DNA of 64,000 nucleotides from positions 1-64,000 of the forward strand of contig JAIOZL010000006.1 in assembly GCA_021740645.1 (NCBI GenBank), read 5' to 3'. Numbering within the stretch: position 1 is the stretch's first letter; the number at the start of each line of letters is the position of its first letter. Source of the stretch: Bacteroidales bacterium (lineage in GTDB: Bacteria; Bacteroidota; Bacteroidia; Bacteroidales; JAADJA01). Below, one piece after another: positions 36,799 through 45,192 of the stretch. The notes under the pieces are model-generated. The model searched no databases and was not told the origin of the DNA. It saw nothing but the letters and a program-made list of their open reading frames with translations. The translations under genes were made by a program, and so were the position numbers.

Positions 36799-37392
36799 TT
36801 ACTTAGATTTAATCGAACAACCAATTGCTTTCGTGAAATCCGGATCGGGTTTGTTTCCAACAATGATGGCATCCAGAGCATTAGCAAGATAAGTTTCCTT
36901 TACTTTAGATTCATCAGAATAATTATCATCGATAGTTCCAATGTATTCCACTATCAATTCGTTTCCCGCTTTATTCAAAACATATACATGAGGGGTTCTG
37001 GTTGCACCATATTGCGGATAAACCTTTTGACCCTCATCAAACAGATAAGGAAATGGAAACCGTTTTGCTTCAGCTCTTTCCTTCATTTTGTCGTATGAAT
37101 CCTGAGGCTGAACAGCCGGGTCGTTAGGATTAATGGCAATGACAGGATATCCCAATTTTTTATATTTTTTATCCAGTTCAATAATCCGGTCTTCATATGC
37201 AATGGCATATGGACAATGATTACAGGTAAAAATTACGATAAATCCTTTTGCGTTGCTGTAATCTGCAAGCGATACCATTTTACCATCAATATTTTTTAGT
37301 TTGAAATCAGTAGCCTTATCCCCTATCTGATATCCTCCGGCAATTGACATTCCAAACATCATCGTTAACATTAGTGTTACAAGCGTTTTCAT
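36799..37392 (-). CDS. Secreted thioredoxin-fold protein (redoxin type)
   Basis: 197 residues with a signal peptide ending SIAGG. A CxxC-like active site TCNHCPYA follows GFIVIF, as in peroxiredoxin-like redoxins. It lies 3 bases after the preceding TlpA-like gene on the same strand, so the two form an operon and probably work in periplasmic thiol redox chemistry. The substrate is unknown. Confidence 0.85.
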   Translation of the reverse strand: MKTLVTLMLTMMFGMSIAGGYQIGDKATDFKLKNIDGKMVSLADYSNAKGFIVIFTCNHCPYAIAYEDRIIELDKKYKKLGYPVIAINPNDPAVQPQDSYDKMKERAEAKRFPFPYLFDEGQKVYPQYGATRTPHVYVLNKAGNELIVEYIGTIDDNYSDESKVKETYLANALDAIIVGNKPDPDFTKAIGCSIKSK

Positions 37393-37395
37393 AGT

Positions 37396-37884
37396 TTAAA
37401 GTTTAGTGTTTATAATCGAATTTATTTGTTCATAGCTGAGTTTACCCTCGTGGAAAAACCTGGACTTGCCCTTGTATATTAATGTTGCAGGTATCGCACC
37501 TGACCATTCAGGGTTCACTTTATTAATCCATTCATTTCCATTTACATCGGTCAAATGAATAACTTCCGATTGAATGTTATTTTTAGCAATGAACGGTACT
37601 ATTAATTTGTCCAGCTTATCTGGAAAATCGAGGCTAACCAGTAAAACCCTCACCTTTTGACTGGCGAAGTCATGATTGATCTTCTCAAAATCAGGTAACT
37701 CATCTACGCAGGGTTTGCACCAGGTTGCCCAGAAATTGATGATATAAACTGTATCATTGTTTTTGCTGAGCAGCGGTTTAAGCGCGCTAAAATCCATTTG
37801 AACCACTTTATCATTTCTATAATTAGTAGAACAAGTGGTTATAAAAACGGAAATTAAAGCAGCAAATACGAGTATACCTTTCAT
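37396..37884 (-). CDS. TlpA-like thioredoxin lipoprotein
   Basis: 162 residues with a lipoprotein-type signal peptide (VFITTC) and a thioredoxin active site WATWCKPC. Such TlpA/ResA-like proteins reduce disulfides in the periplasm, often for cytochrome c or sulfhydryl maintenance. It is followed directly by the second thioredoxin-fold gene. Confidence 0.88.
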   Translation of the reverse strand: MKGILVFAALISVFITTCSTNYRNDKVVQMDFSALKPLLSKNNDTVYIINFWATWCKPCVDELPDFEKINHDFASQKVRVLLVSLDFPDKLDKLIVPFIAKNNIQSEVIHLTDVNGNEWINKVNPEWSGAIPATLIYKGKSRFFHEGKLSYEQINSIINTKL

Positions 37885-37939
37885 CAGCTATTTTAAAACA
37901 AAACAAGTATGTATTTGAAAGGTTCTTTAAAGGAGGTTA

Positions 37940-38437
37940 TTATTTGTTAAGAAAATTTAAAATGTCCTCAACGATGATCGGGGATTCCCCATTAATGATT
38001 TTTAACTTTTCAACCGCCGGAGCTTTCCCAAAAGAATTATAACTTTTCCAGATGTGTTGTATATACCAATGGGGTTCTTTGCCCCATCGCAGATCTCTTT
38101 TTTTCCTTTTTATAAATTCCGGATGGCTTATTTCGATGAATAAGAGTTTATTAAAAAGCTGGGTTATTTCGCTAAAGTAAAAAACCATTAAACCTTCTGC
38201 AATGGTAATATCATTCACTTGCGAAGCTTCTAGAATTGACTTTTTGAATTTTATGGAATCAATAGAATCAGGGTGTTCCCAATCAATATGGTTTTTGATG
38301 GTTGGTAATTGTTCTTTTGGAAATACATGATCATCCTGGCAGATAATCTTTATTTTTTGTCCGGGATAGGATTCTCTTATTTTCTCAGCCAGTCCTGATT
38401 TCCCTGAATTACTAACACCTCCAATACCAATGATCAT
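37940..38437 (-). CDS. P-loop nucleoside kinase-like protein
   Basis: 165 residues. The P-loop GGVSNSGKS (residues 6-14) and the WGKEPHWYIQHIWKSYNSFGKAP region resemble uridine/nicotinamide riboside kinases. The exact substrate cannot be decided. The neighbouring gene upstream on the same strand is a methyltransferase. Confidence 0.7.
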   Translation of the reverse strand: MIIGIGGVSNSGKSGLAEKIRESYPGQKIKIICQDDHVFPKEQLPTIKNHIDWEHPDSIDSIKFKKSILEASQVNDITIAEGLMVFYFSEITQLFNKLLFIEISHPEFIKRKKRDLRWGKEPHWYIQHIWKSYNSFGKAPAVEKLKIINGESPIIVEDILNFLNK

Positions 38438-38515
38438 GGATGCTTAATTATTTCTAAAGGCAGTAAAGTTATATATTCTTTTTTTTTTGGAGCATTAAAT
38501 GATATTGACTGAAAA

Positions 38516-39112
38516 TTAAACTTTTTGAAAAATGGCCCTGACTACCGCTGCTTCGCCCTGATGATTTGGCCCTTCGTTTAATAATATTATCTTTTCTTCA
38601 ATTTCAACAACTTTTAAATCTGTAAAGTCCTCTTTTATTTCTTCCATTGAAAACAACATTTCAATACTTCCAGGCCCCCCGGATTTATAGTTTAATTGTT
38701 CTTTTGAAAAACCTTCGAGAATAATATAACCGCCTGGTTTTAAGAAAGGCAATAGTTTATTATGCCATTTTTTCCTTAACAGAGGTGGCATATGAGCAAA
38801 AATCAGTACAATAGCTTCAAAATGATGAGGAGGGTATTCAATTGTTTCGTAAGAGTTGAGTTGGTAGTTAATCTTCACATTATTTCTATCTGCTAATTTC
38901 AAAGCTTTAATTCGCCCCACTCTGCTGGGATCGAAAGCAAAGGCCTCAAAGCCATGTTTTGCAGCGTAAATAGCATTTCGGCCTTCTCCTTCGGCGGGAA
39001 ACAATATTTTCCCTTGTTTCAATAGATTAATCTTACTCTTAAAAAAGGCATTGGGTTCTATTCCATAAGCATATTCATCAGTCCTGTATCTTGTATCCCA
39101 AAATTCATTCAT
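38516..39112 (-). CDS. SAM-dependent methyltransferase (TehB/thiopurine type)
   Basis: 198 residues with a class I Rossmann fold. The N-terminus FWDTRYRTDEYAYGIEPN is typical of the TehB/thiopurine methyltransferase group, and motif I is represented by ILFPAEGEGRNAIYAA. The real substrate is unknown and the tellurite-resistance name used for relatives should not be assumed. Confidence 0.8.
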   Translation of the reverse strand: MNEFWDTRYRTDEYAYGIEPNAFFKSKINLLKQGKILFPAEGEGRNAIYAAKHGFEAFAFDPSRVGRIKALKLADRNNVKINYQLNSYETIEYPPHHFEAIVLIFAHMPPLLRKKWHNKLLPFLKPGGYIILEGFSKEQLNYKSGGPGSIEMLFSMEEIKEDFTDLKVVEIEEKIILLNEGPNHQGEAAVVRAIFQKV

Positions 39113-39124
39113 GTTGCAAATATT

Positions 39125-39457
39125 TTATTTACTGATAACATTAAAATCATACTCATGTTCAACCTTACAAATCCGCACATGGTAATGTTTATACCATTCC
39201 ATCCGACCTTTTTCCCTTGCTTTTTTATGCTCAATATTATTTTTCCAGTTAGTTATTGAATCTAAATCTTTCCAATATGAAACTGTGATCCCAACAGTGT
39301 TCCGGGCAGTATCCATTCCCAAATAGCCTGGCTGCTGCTTTGCAAGTGTCTCCATTTGTTTTGCAACGGACTCGTAACCTCTTGGATTCTCGTTTAAAAC
39401 AGTAGTGAATATAACTGCATAATAATTTTTAAACTCATGAGATTTTTGCATGACCAA
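39125..39457 (-). CDS. Antibiotic biosynthesis monooxygenase-like (ABM) protein
   Basis: A 110-residue dimeric alpha-beta barrel protein. The segment GYLGMDTARNTVGITVSYW matches the ABM domain core. Many such proteins are quinone- or haem-degrading, or of unknown role. It lies 12 bases upstream of the methyltransferase gene on the same strand, so they are probably co-transcribed. Confidence 0.75.
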   Translation of the reverse strand: MVMQKSHEFKNYYAVIFTTVLNENPRGYESVAKQMETLAKQQPGYLGMDTARNTVGITVSYWKDLDSITNWKNNIEHKKAREKGRMEWYKHYHVRICKVEHEYDFNVISK

Positions 39458-39524
39458 AATTTATAATAAGCATCTAAAATAGAAAAAGACCGCTAAAGCG
39501 GGCTGAATTTCTTATGTTAAAAAA

Positions 39525-40847
39525 TTATTCTAAAATTATTTTTCGCGTACTAACCTTCTTTCCTTGTGTGATCTGCAAAAAGTACGTTCCTGCTTTTTCC
39601 TGAGATATATCAATTTCACCTTTATATTTTCCTTCAAAATTCTTTATTTTTTCACGATATACTTTTTCCCCACTTGTATTAAATATCTGAATGTGCGTGT
39701 CATTTTTATCTTTTGTAGTGAATTCTAGGGTAAATTTTCCTTCATTGGGATTTGGATGGAACTTTAAGTTGGCCAATTCAAGCTTCTCCGATCCCTTTGG
39801 TTCCAGTTCAACTCCTGATTTTTCCATAGAAGATTTGTCATCTTCGCTTATGGTTTTAACAATAATAGTACTTTTAACAGTAGTGGTTTCTTCTCCATCC
39901 TTTTTCTTAATTACTTCTACAAATACATCATGATCGCCTTCCATATCTTCGGATTGGTGAATAAAAACATTTTTTCCCGGATGATGGTCTATATCTATTT
40001 CCCTTTCATCTGATTTAATAATTACAACTTCTCCATCGTCGTTTACATCAACTGTGATCATTGACATATCGTCGTCATCATTAACCCACTTTACATCTTC
40101 ACTTAATTTTGAAATTTCTCCATCATCATTGATCATATAGGTCCCTTTCCCGTCTTTCAGGTCATATTCCTTTTTTTCACCATTTTCATCTTCCACAATT
40201 ACTTTTTTACCGTTCCCCGTTTCCACTACTTCAACTTTCTTTCCTCCTTTATCGTTCCAGACCAAATCATCATCGCTGAAGAATAGGTTCTCATTGCCTC
40301 CTGATAAAGTCTTAACAATAATTTTATGGTGATCTCCATCCACATCTAAATTGTGAATTTCATCCTCATCTGAAATAAAATAACCATAACTGTCACCATC
40401 AACAATCACTTCCATGGTTTTTCCTTCTTCTGATTCATCTGAACTTATTATTTTAACCTTGTACTCTTTTTCAATAGTCTCGTCGTTATCTCCACTGCTT
40501 TTAATCACGATTACCTTTTTAAACTCCCCACCTTTTTCCTCTGAGTCTAGCACTTCAACATTAATGTCCATAAATTGATCAAGATCAGGAAGGTCAATAT
40601 CCAATCCTTCGGTATTTAACTGTTCCAAAATTTCATCCAGGTTTTTAAGGCCTTCTATTCCTGAAATATTGATAACCGTATCAAGAACTTTATGTTCTCC
40701 ATTTACGTCTTTTACTACCTTCAACTTCATTTCCTTTTTGGTATCTTTTTCTGTTTCCTGCGCGCATACAGAAAAATTCAAGAAGAAAGTGGCTGCCAGG
40801 CCAAGTAGAATTGTGTGCAGATTTTTCATACTTTTATTTGTTTTCAT
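39525..40847 (-). CDS. Very acidic secreted protein with T9SS sorting domain
   Basis: 440 residues: a signal peptide (ends SVCAQ; the ATG six codons in is also plausible), a long central region rich in Asp, Glu and Lys made of beta-strand-like repeats (for example KKVEVVETGNGKKVIVEDEN and VIVKTISEDD), and a type A sorting domain (HPNPNEGKFTLEF to KIILE). I do not recognise the middle. The high acidity could bind Ca2+ or cationic polymers. It is divergent from the histidine kinase/response regulator operon, and a four-copy repeat and a -7 box lie between them, which suggests it is that regulator's target. Confidence 0.75.
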   Translation of the reverse strand: MKTNKSMKNLHTILLGLAATFFLNFSVCAQETEKDTKKEMKLKVVKDVNGEHKVLDTVINISGIEGLKNLDEILEQLNTEGLDIDLPDLDQFMDINVEVLDSEEKGGEFKKVIVIKSSGDNDETIEKEYKVKIISSDESEEGKTMEVIVDGDSYGYFISDEDEIHNLDVDGDHHKIIVKTLSGGNENLFFSDDDLVWNDKGGKKVEVVETGNGKKVIVEDENGEKKEYDLKDGKGTYMINDDGEISKLSEDVKWVNDDDDMSMITVDVNDDGEVVIIKSDEREIDIDHHPGKNVFIHQSEDMEGDHDVFVEVIKKKDGEETTTVKSTIIVKTISEDDKSSMEKSGVELEPKGSEKLELANLKFHPNPNEGKFTLEFTTKDKNDTHIQIFNTSGEKVYREKIKNFEGKYKGEIDISQEKAGTYFLQITQGKKVSTRKIILE

Positions 40848-40870
40848 GATTTGAATATTTTTGTTTGTGG

Positions 40871-40878
40871 CAAAACTA
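40871..40878 (-). promoter_or_regulatory. -7 promoter element of the acidic T9SS protein gene
   Basis: On the minus strand the bases read TAGTTTTG (TAnnTTTG), 23 bases before the start codon. The TTAAC repeats lie about 23-59 bases upstream of this box. Confidence 0.55.
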
Positions 40879-40900
40879 AAGGTAGATTAAATATAGTATA

Positions 40901-40937
40901 GTTAAACACAGGTTAAAAAAAGTTAAGGAAAGGTTAA
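40901..40937 (-). promoter_or_regulatory. Four phased TTAAC direct repeats, probable response-regulator site
   Basis: GTTAA occurs on the plus strand at 40901, 40912, 40922 and 40933, that is TTAAC on the minus strand every 11, 10 and 11 bases. Repeats spaced by one helical turn are the known binding mode of OmpR/PhoB-type regulators; B. subtilis PhoP binds TTAACA-like direct repeats of the same spacing. The array lies directly upstream of the -7 box of the acidic T9SS gene, the place expected for an activator, and 70-100 bases before the histidine kinase gene. The regulator is probably the response regulator at 42635-43333. Confidence 0.6.
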
Positions 40938-41004
40938 AGTGGTTTTTTGGGTTACAACTATTGTACATCTTTGCACTTTAATGGATTAATAATTAATTGA
41001 TACT

Positions 41005-42645
41005 TTGATTAAAAAACATCAACTTCCATTTATAATCATGTTAATGGCCATTTCGTTAACTGGGATTATTTTTGTCCAGTATTTTTGGATAAGAAATGCC
41101 ATTGAAGTTAAAGAAAAACAATTTGATCAGGCGGCAAACCTGGCTGTTGAAAATGCAGCCAGGTTGTTATCCCGTGATCAAAATGTAAAAATTGTTTCTA
41201 ACAGTTATTTTTATTCTGATAAGTATGTTTCACATAATAATGATTCAGTAGTTTGGGTTACATCGGACGAGGACACCGATGAGCATTCATTTGTCTATGT
41301 TGGCAGTGGAGATCAGTCTACCCATAATATTTCAATTAGCGGGAAAAATGCGTCAACAATAATAACGGTGGATGAATTGGCGGATACAAACATCCGATAC
41401 AGGACAGTAGTGAAACTAGATTCCTTGAAAAATCAAATTCATAAGAACCAAATGTACATACTGTCTGAATTTAAAGATTCAGTCGATTTGATTGTTGAAA
41501 AGAAAATTTCTCAATTAGCTTTAGGAACAGCTAATCTTAATGATGTAATTGATGAGATGGTTGTAGAAATAGAGCAATTTGATAAGTTTGAGCGCGAAGG
41601 TTTTGAGCAGGAAACTGTTCAGACAAGATTATCGGAGGCATTATTGGACAAAGGTATTGATGTTGCATTTGAATTTGCTATTAATAATACTAAGAATGAT
41701 TCCCTTTTACTCAGGTCTGATAATTTCCGGCCAGACATTAAACCAGAATACTCTGCCCGACTTTTTCCTGACAGGATTTTTTCGGATCCTGATTTGCTAA
41801 TCGTTTCCTTCCCAGGAAAGACCTCGCATATTATTCAGTCGATGACGCTTTTGATGAGTGGCTCGCTGTTATTTACCCTGGTTATCATTCTAACATTTTT
41901 TATAACCGTCAGGATTATTTTAAGACAAAAAAAACTATCAGAAATTAAATCAGATTTTATCAACAATATGACTCATGAGTTTAAAACTCCAATTGCTACT
42001 ATCTCATTGGCTGTAGATTCTATAAACAACCATACCGTAATTAATAACCCTGAAAAAATAAGGTACTTTACAAATGTAATCGGCGAGGAAAATACACGAA
42101 TGAATTCAAGAGTTGAAAGTGTGCTTCAAATGTCGATGATAGATAAAAATGACTTTAACCTTCAACCTCAGTTAATTGATATACATGAGGTGTTGCAGCA
42201 GTCATATAAAAATATAGAGTTGCAATTTACGCAAAAGGAAGCGGATGTAAAACTCCAATTAGAATGCACCGACCCTTTTTTGGTTGCTGATAAAATGCAT
42301 CTGGTGAGTATATTCACCAATTTGCTTGATAATGCTTTAAAGTACTCGGCTGAGGACCCATTCATTAAAATAAAAGCAACCAACAACTCAAAAAGTATAA
42401 GTATTAAAATAAGTGACAATGGCATTGGAATGTCGAAAGAGGAGCAAAATAAAATTTTTGACAAATTCTACCGAATTCCTAAAGGGGACATCCATAACGT
42501 TAAAGGTTTCGGATTAGGCCTAAGTTATGTAAAGGCTATTATTGAAACAATGCAGGGAGAAATTATAGTTAAAAGCCAACCTTCAAAGGGCTCAACATTT
42601 AGAATTATTTTACCTAAAAACCTTAGGCATAAAGATGGAAGTTAA
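41005..42645 (+). CDS. Sensor histidine kinase
   Basis: 546 residues from a TTG start, which keeps the first membrane helix; the next ATG codons would delete much of it. Membrane helices lie at about 10-28 and 279-305, with a periplasmic sensor domain of about 250 residues between them. The kinase core shows the H-box NNMTHEFKTP (phospho-acceptor His324), the N-box LLDNALKYS, and ATP-lid DNGIGMSKEE and GFGLGLSYV. The gene overlaps the response regulator gene by 11 bases, so they are translated as a pair. Ligand unknown. Confidence 0.93.
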   Translation: MIKKHQLPFIIMLMAISLTGIIFVQYFWIRNAIEVKEKQFDQAANLAVENAARLLSRDQNVKIVSNSYFYSDKYVSHNNDSVVWVTSDEDTDEHSFVYVGSGDQSTHNISISGKNASTIITVDELADTNIRYRTVVKLDSLKNQIHKNQMYILSEFKDSVDLIVEKKISQLALGTANLNDVIDEMVVEIEQFDKFEREGFEQETVQTRLSEALLDKGIDVAFEFAINNTKNDSLLLRSDNFRPDIKPEYSARLFPDRIFSDPDLLIVSFPGKTSHIIQSMTLLMSGSLLFTLVIILTFFITVRIILRQKKLSEIKSDFINNMTHEFKTPIATISLAVDSINNHTVINNPEKIRYFTNVIGEENTRMNSRVESVLQMSMIDKNDFNLQPQLIDIHEVLQQSYKNIELQFTQKEADVKLQLECTDPFLVADKMHLVSIFTNLLDNALKYSAEDPFIKIKATNNSKSISIKISDNGIGMSKEEQNKIFDKFYRIPKGDIHNVKGFGLGLSYVKAIIETMQGEIIVKSQPSKGSTFRIILPKNLRHKDGS

Positions 42646-43333
42646 AGCCCATATATTGTTGGTTGAGGATGATCAAAATTTCGGATCAGTATTAAAAGCT
42701 TATCTTGAAATGAATGGTTTTACCGTTTCCTGGATTGACGATGGAAAGGATGCTCTAAAAGCATTTAGCGCCTCTTTATATGATATTTGTATTTTGGATG
42801 TTATGCTGCCGAATATCGGTGGGTTGACCATTGCCCATAACATTAAAATGCTCAATCCAGCTATTCCATTCATTTTTCTTACTGCAAAAACTTTGAAAGA
42901 AGATATTTTGAAAGGTTATGCGGCGGGCGCGGATGATTACGTAACAAAACCCTTTGATAGTGAAGTGTTAATATGTAAAATTGATGCCGTTCTTACAAGA
43001 GGAAATGATCAGAAAATTTTGAGTAATCAGGTTGAGAGCTTCAACATTGGTAAATACACCTTTAACTATAATGTCAGGCAGCTCATTAAAGAAGGAAAAA
43101 TCCAAAAACTGTCTCCCAAAGAATCTGAATTGTTAAAGTTGTTGTGCCAAAATCAAAACACCGTCCTTCCGAGAGAGGTTGCTTTAAGGTCAATTTGGGG
43201 TGAAGAAAGCTATTTCACCACCCGCAGCATGGATGTATTTATTACAAAACTCCGTAAATACCTGAAGGAAGACAAAAAGATTGAGATCGTAAATATTCAT
43301 GGTAATGGGTTCAGGCTGAGTATTTATAATTGA
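42635..43333 (+). CDS. OmpR/PhoB-family response regulator
   Basis: 232 residues. The receiver has EDD near the N-terminus (11-13), phospho-acceptor Asp55 in ILDVMLP, and KP in DYVTKPF. The C-terminal winged-helix domain is of the OmpR type. Overlap with the kinase gene indicates a two-component pair. The phased repeats between this operon and the acidic T9SS gene are the natural candidate site. Confidence 0.94.
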   Translation: MEVKAHILLVEDDQNFGSVLKAYLEMNGFTVSWIDDGKDALKAFSASLYDICILDVMLPNIGGLTIAHNIKMLNPAIPFIFLTAKTLKEDILKGYAAGADDYVTKPFDSEVLICKIDAVLTRGNDQKILSNQVESFNIGKYTFNYNVRQLIKEGKIQKLSPKESELLKLLCQNQNTVLPREVALRSIWGEESYFTTRSMDVFITKLRKYLKEDKKIEIVNIHGNGFRLSIYN

Positions 43334-43433
43334 TTTCAGATCCTTTAATTTATGCACTGTTATGTAATTTTGAACAATACATTTAAGCGTTTGTTATACG
43401 TTTTGTAAGCATTAATTTACTAAAACTTCAATC

Positions 43434-44234
43434 ATGAAAAAACATTACAATTTACTTTTAATTTTAGTACTACCTCTGGCATTAATATTTTTTACCAGTG
43501 AAACATGGTCTTCTGGTGGCTCACCAGGTGGGAAAACGGGTTCGCCAGGCGATGGAGGACAAAATTGTACCGGATGTCATCTTGGAACTCCTCAAACACA
43601 GGAATTCTGGATATATAGTCCAGATCTGCTCGTGAGTGGTTATAACCCTGGCCAAACTTACAATGTGTTTGTTATTGGCATTGATGCAAATGCCAATAAA
43701 TTTGGATTCGAAGCTACTGCCGAAGATGCATCTGGTAATAAAGTCGGGACATTTCAAACAGGTTTTGGCGGTTTTAATCAAGTTATTAACAATGGCTCAT
43801 CCATTACCCACACTGCTTTGGGGACTACCCCCCTTACAGATTCGGGTACAGTGTGGTTTTTTGATTGGGTTGCTCCTGTAAGCAGTGTAGGCGAAATTAC
43901 CTTTTATGCTGCAATAAATGCGGCTAATGGAAACGGTGCCAATACAGGTGATCAAATTAACCTCAGCCATTTCAGTTTCTCACCCTCTGTTGGAATATCG
44001 GAAGATAATTCACAAGATCACTTGAGTATATATCCTAACCCTTCTTCAGGGGTTGTTAATGTGAAACACGATGGTCAGATAGGTGATATTATCCAGATTT
44101 TAAATCTTACCGGTCAGGTTGTTTTTACGCGGGAAATAAATTCACCAACAGAAAAAATTGATTTAAGTTCTCTTGGATCAGGAGTGTTTTTTATAAAAGT
44201 GGGAGATTATATTCAACGACTTGTTATTAAATAA
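43434..44234 (+). CDS. Choice-of-anchor V domain protein with CxxCH and T9SS domain
   Basis: 266 residues with a signal peptide, then GSPGDGGQNCTGCH, in which a c-type-haem-like CxxCH (Cys45, Cys48, His49) sits just before a reeler-like beta domain. A sorting domain (YPNPSSGVVNV to VIK) follows. The CxxCH at this place is a known trait of the choice-of-anchor V family, where its haem attachment is not established. It ends at a strong terminator. Confidence 0.8.
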   Translation: MKKHYNLLLILVLPLALIFFTSETWSSGGSPGGKTGSPGDGGQNCTGCHLGTPQTQEFWIYSPDLLVSGYNPGQTYNVFVIGIDANANKFGFEATAEDASGNKVGTFQTGFGGFNQVINNGSSITHTALGTTPLTDSGTVWFFDWVAPVSSVGEITFYAAINAANGNGANTGDQINLSHFSFSPSVGISEDNSQDHLSIYPNPSSGVVNVKHDGQIGDIIQILNLTGQVVFTREINSPTEKIDLSSLGSGVFFIKVGDYIQRLVIK

Positions 44235-44248
44235 AAAAAGGACTTAGT

Positions 44249-44280
44249 AAAACCCCTTTTCAAATTTGAAAAGGGGTTTT
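44249..44280. terminator. Bidirectional intrinsic terminator
   Basis: A perfect palindrome: AAAACCCCTTTT (44249-44260) pairs with AAAAGGGGTTTT (44269-44280) across an AT-rich centre. It overlaps the stop codon of the four-repeat gene, read leftward, and serves the convergent choice-of-anchor gene. Confidence 0.85.
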
Positions 44281-45184
44281 ATTTTGCCTTTAGTGTCACA
44301 ATACTATACCTGATGCTTTCAACTTTACATTCTATTTCGTTTTTATGAATCTTCCAGGGTAAAACATCTTCAGTTTTTAGTACCATTTCTTTACCGTATG
44401 AATGATACAGGTAAAAGGCCTCTTTTCTTATATCCGGATACTCATAAATAAACCCTTTATGAGAAATGTTGAATTTATAAATTTTACCAGGTGTATACAA
44501 AGGATGATCTGGTTCAAGAAAAAATTGCCCACCCTCCATATAAAGTGTACAGAAAATTTCATCTCCTTCATTAAACCCATATTTATTATAATACTTCTTC
44601 CGAAGTTTAAATTCCCTACCTGCCGAATCAGTGATCAGGTAAAAATCATATTGGTCACCTAAAAACAACTCCCTGCTAAGTCTAAAAGAATACTTTCTAC
44701 CAGTCTCCATTCCGGAAAAATCTTCCTGGATGGCTTGATTTACAATAAATATCCTGGCACGTTTTATTCGCTCAACAGTGCATTGTAAAGAATCACCCGG
44801 TAAAATATCTTCAGGAATTAAATGATTAGGGATATAGGATTCGTATCCAAAGATATCAAGAAATACAGCCAGTTCAAGCCTTTTCTCAGGGTCAGATTTA
44901 AATCCAGCTAGTTTGAAATTATATTTTTCACCAACGGTGTAATGGGGATGTTCGGGCTCGATGAATATCCTGCCGGTGCAATTGATTTTATCAATATGAC
45001 AACGAATCGTTTGTTTGTTTCTGAATCCATAATTCTTGTAAGGTTCAGCATCCAGGAGATGTTTTACACCATTGGGATCTTTGAGGATTATCTGTTCTGA
45101 TCCATCCGGCAGAGTTACTTTCCCGGAGATTATAAAAGGATAAGTGTACCCCTCAGTAAGTTTAGTGTTGGTTTTATCAGGCAT
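44279..45184 (-). CDS. Four tandem OB-like repeats, undescribed protein
   Basis: 301 residues, no signal peptide, so cytoplasmic. Four repeats of about 70-75 residues can be seen: each starts with a G-x-x-Y-x-F strand (VGEKYNFKL, TGRKYSFRL, PGKIYKFNI), contains a Cys-bearing strand such as IRCHIDKI, LQCTVERI, IFCTLYMEG or IECKVESI, and two of them end in IEPEHPHYTVG or LEPDHPLYTPG. The pattern suggests small beta-barrels of OB or S1 type. I do not recognise a family. It starts 8 bases after the relA stop, so they are probably one message. Confidence 0.7.
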   Translation of the reverse strand: MPDKTNTKLTEGYTYPFIISGKVTLPDGSEQIILKDPNGVKHLLDAEPYKNYGFRNKQTIRCHIDKINCTGRIFIEPEHPHYTVGEKYNFKLAGFKSDPEKRLELAVFLDIFGYESYIPNHLIPEDILPGDSLQCTVERIKRARIFIVNQAIQEDFSGMETGRKYSFRLSRELFLGDQYDFYLITDSAGREFKLRKKYYNKYGFNEGDEIFCTLYMEGGQFFLEPDHPLYTPGKIYKFNISHKGFIYEYPDIRKEAFYLYHSYGKEMVLKTEDVLPWKIHKNEIECKVESIRYSIVTLKAK

Positions 45185-45192
45185 TATGGCAA

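Noticed and set aside
38516-39112. Tellurite resistance role for the TehB-like methyltransferase.
   Set aside because: The name is inherited from relatives; no tehA or other tellurite genes are near.
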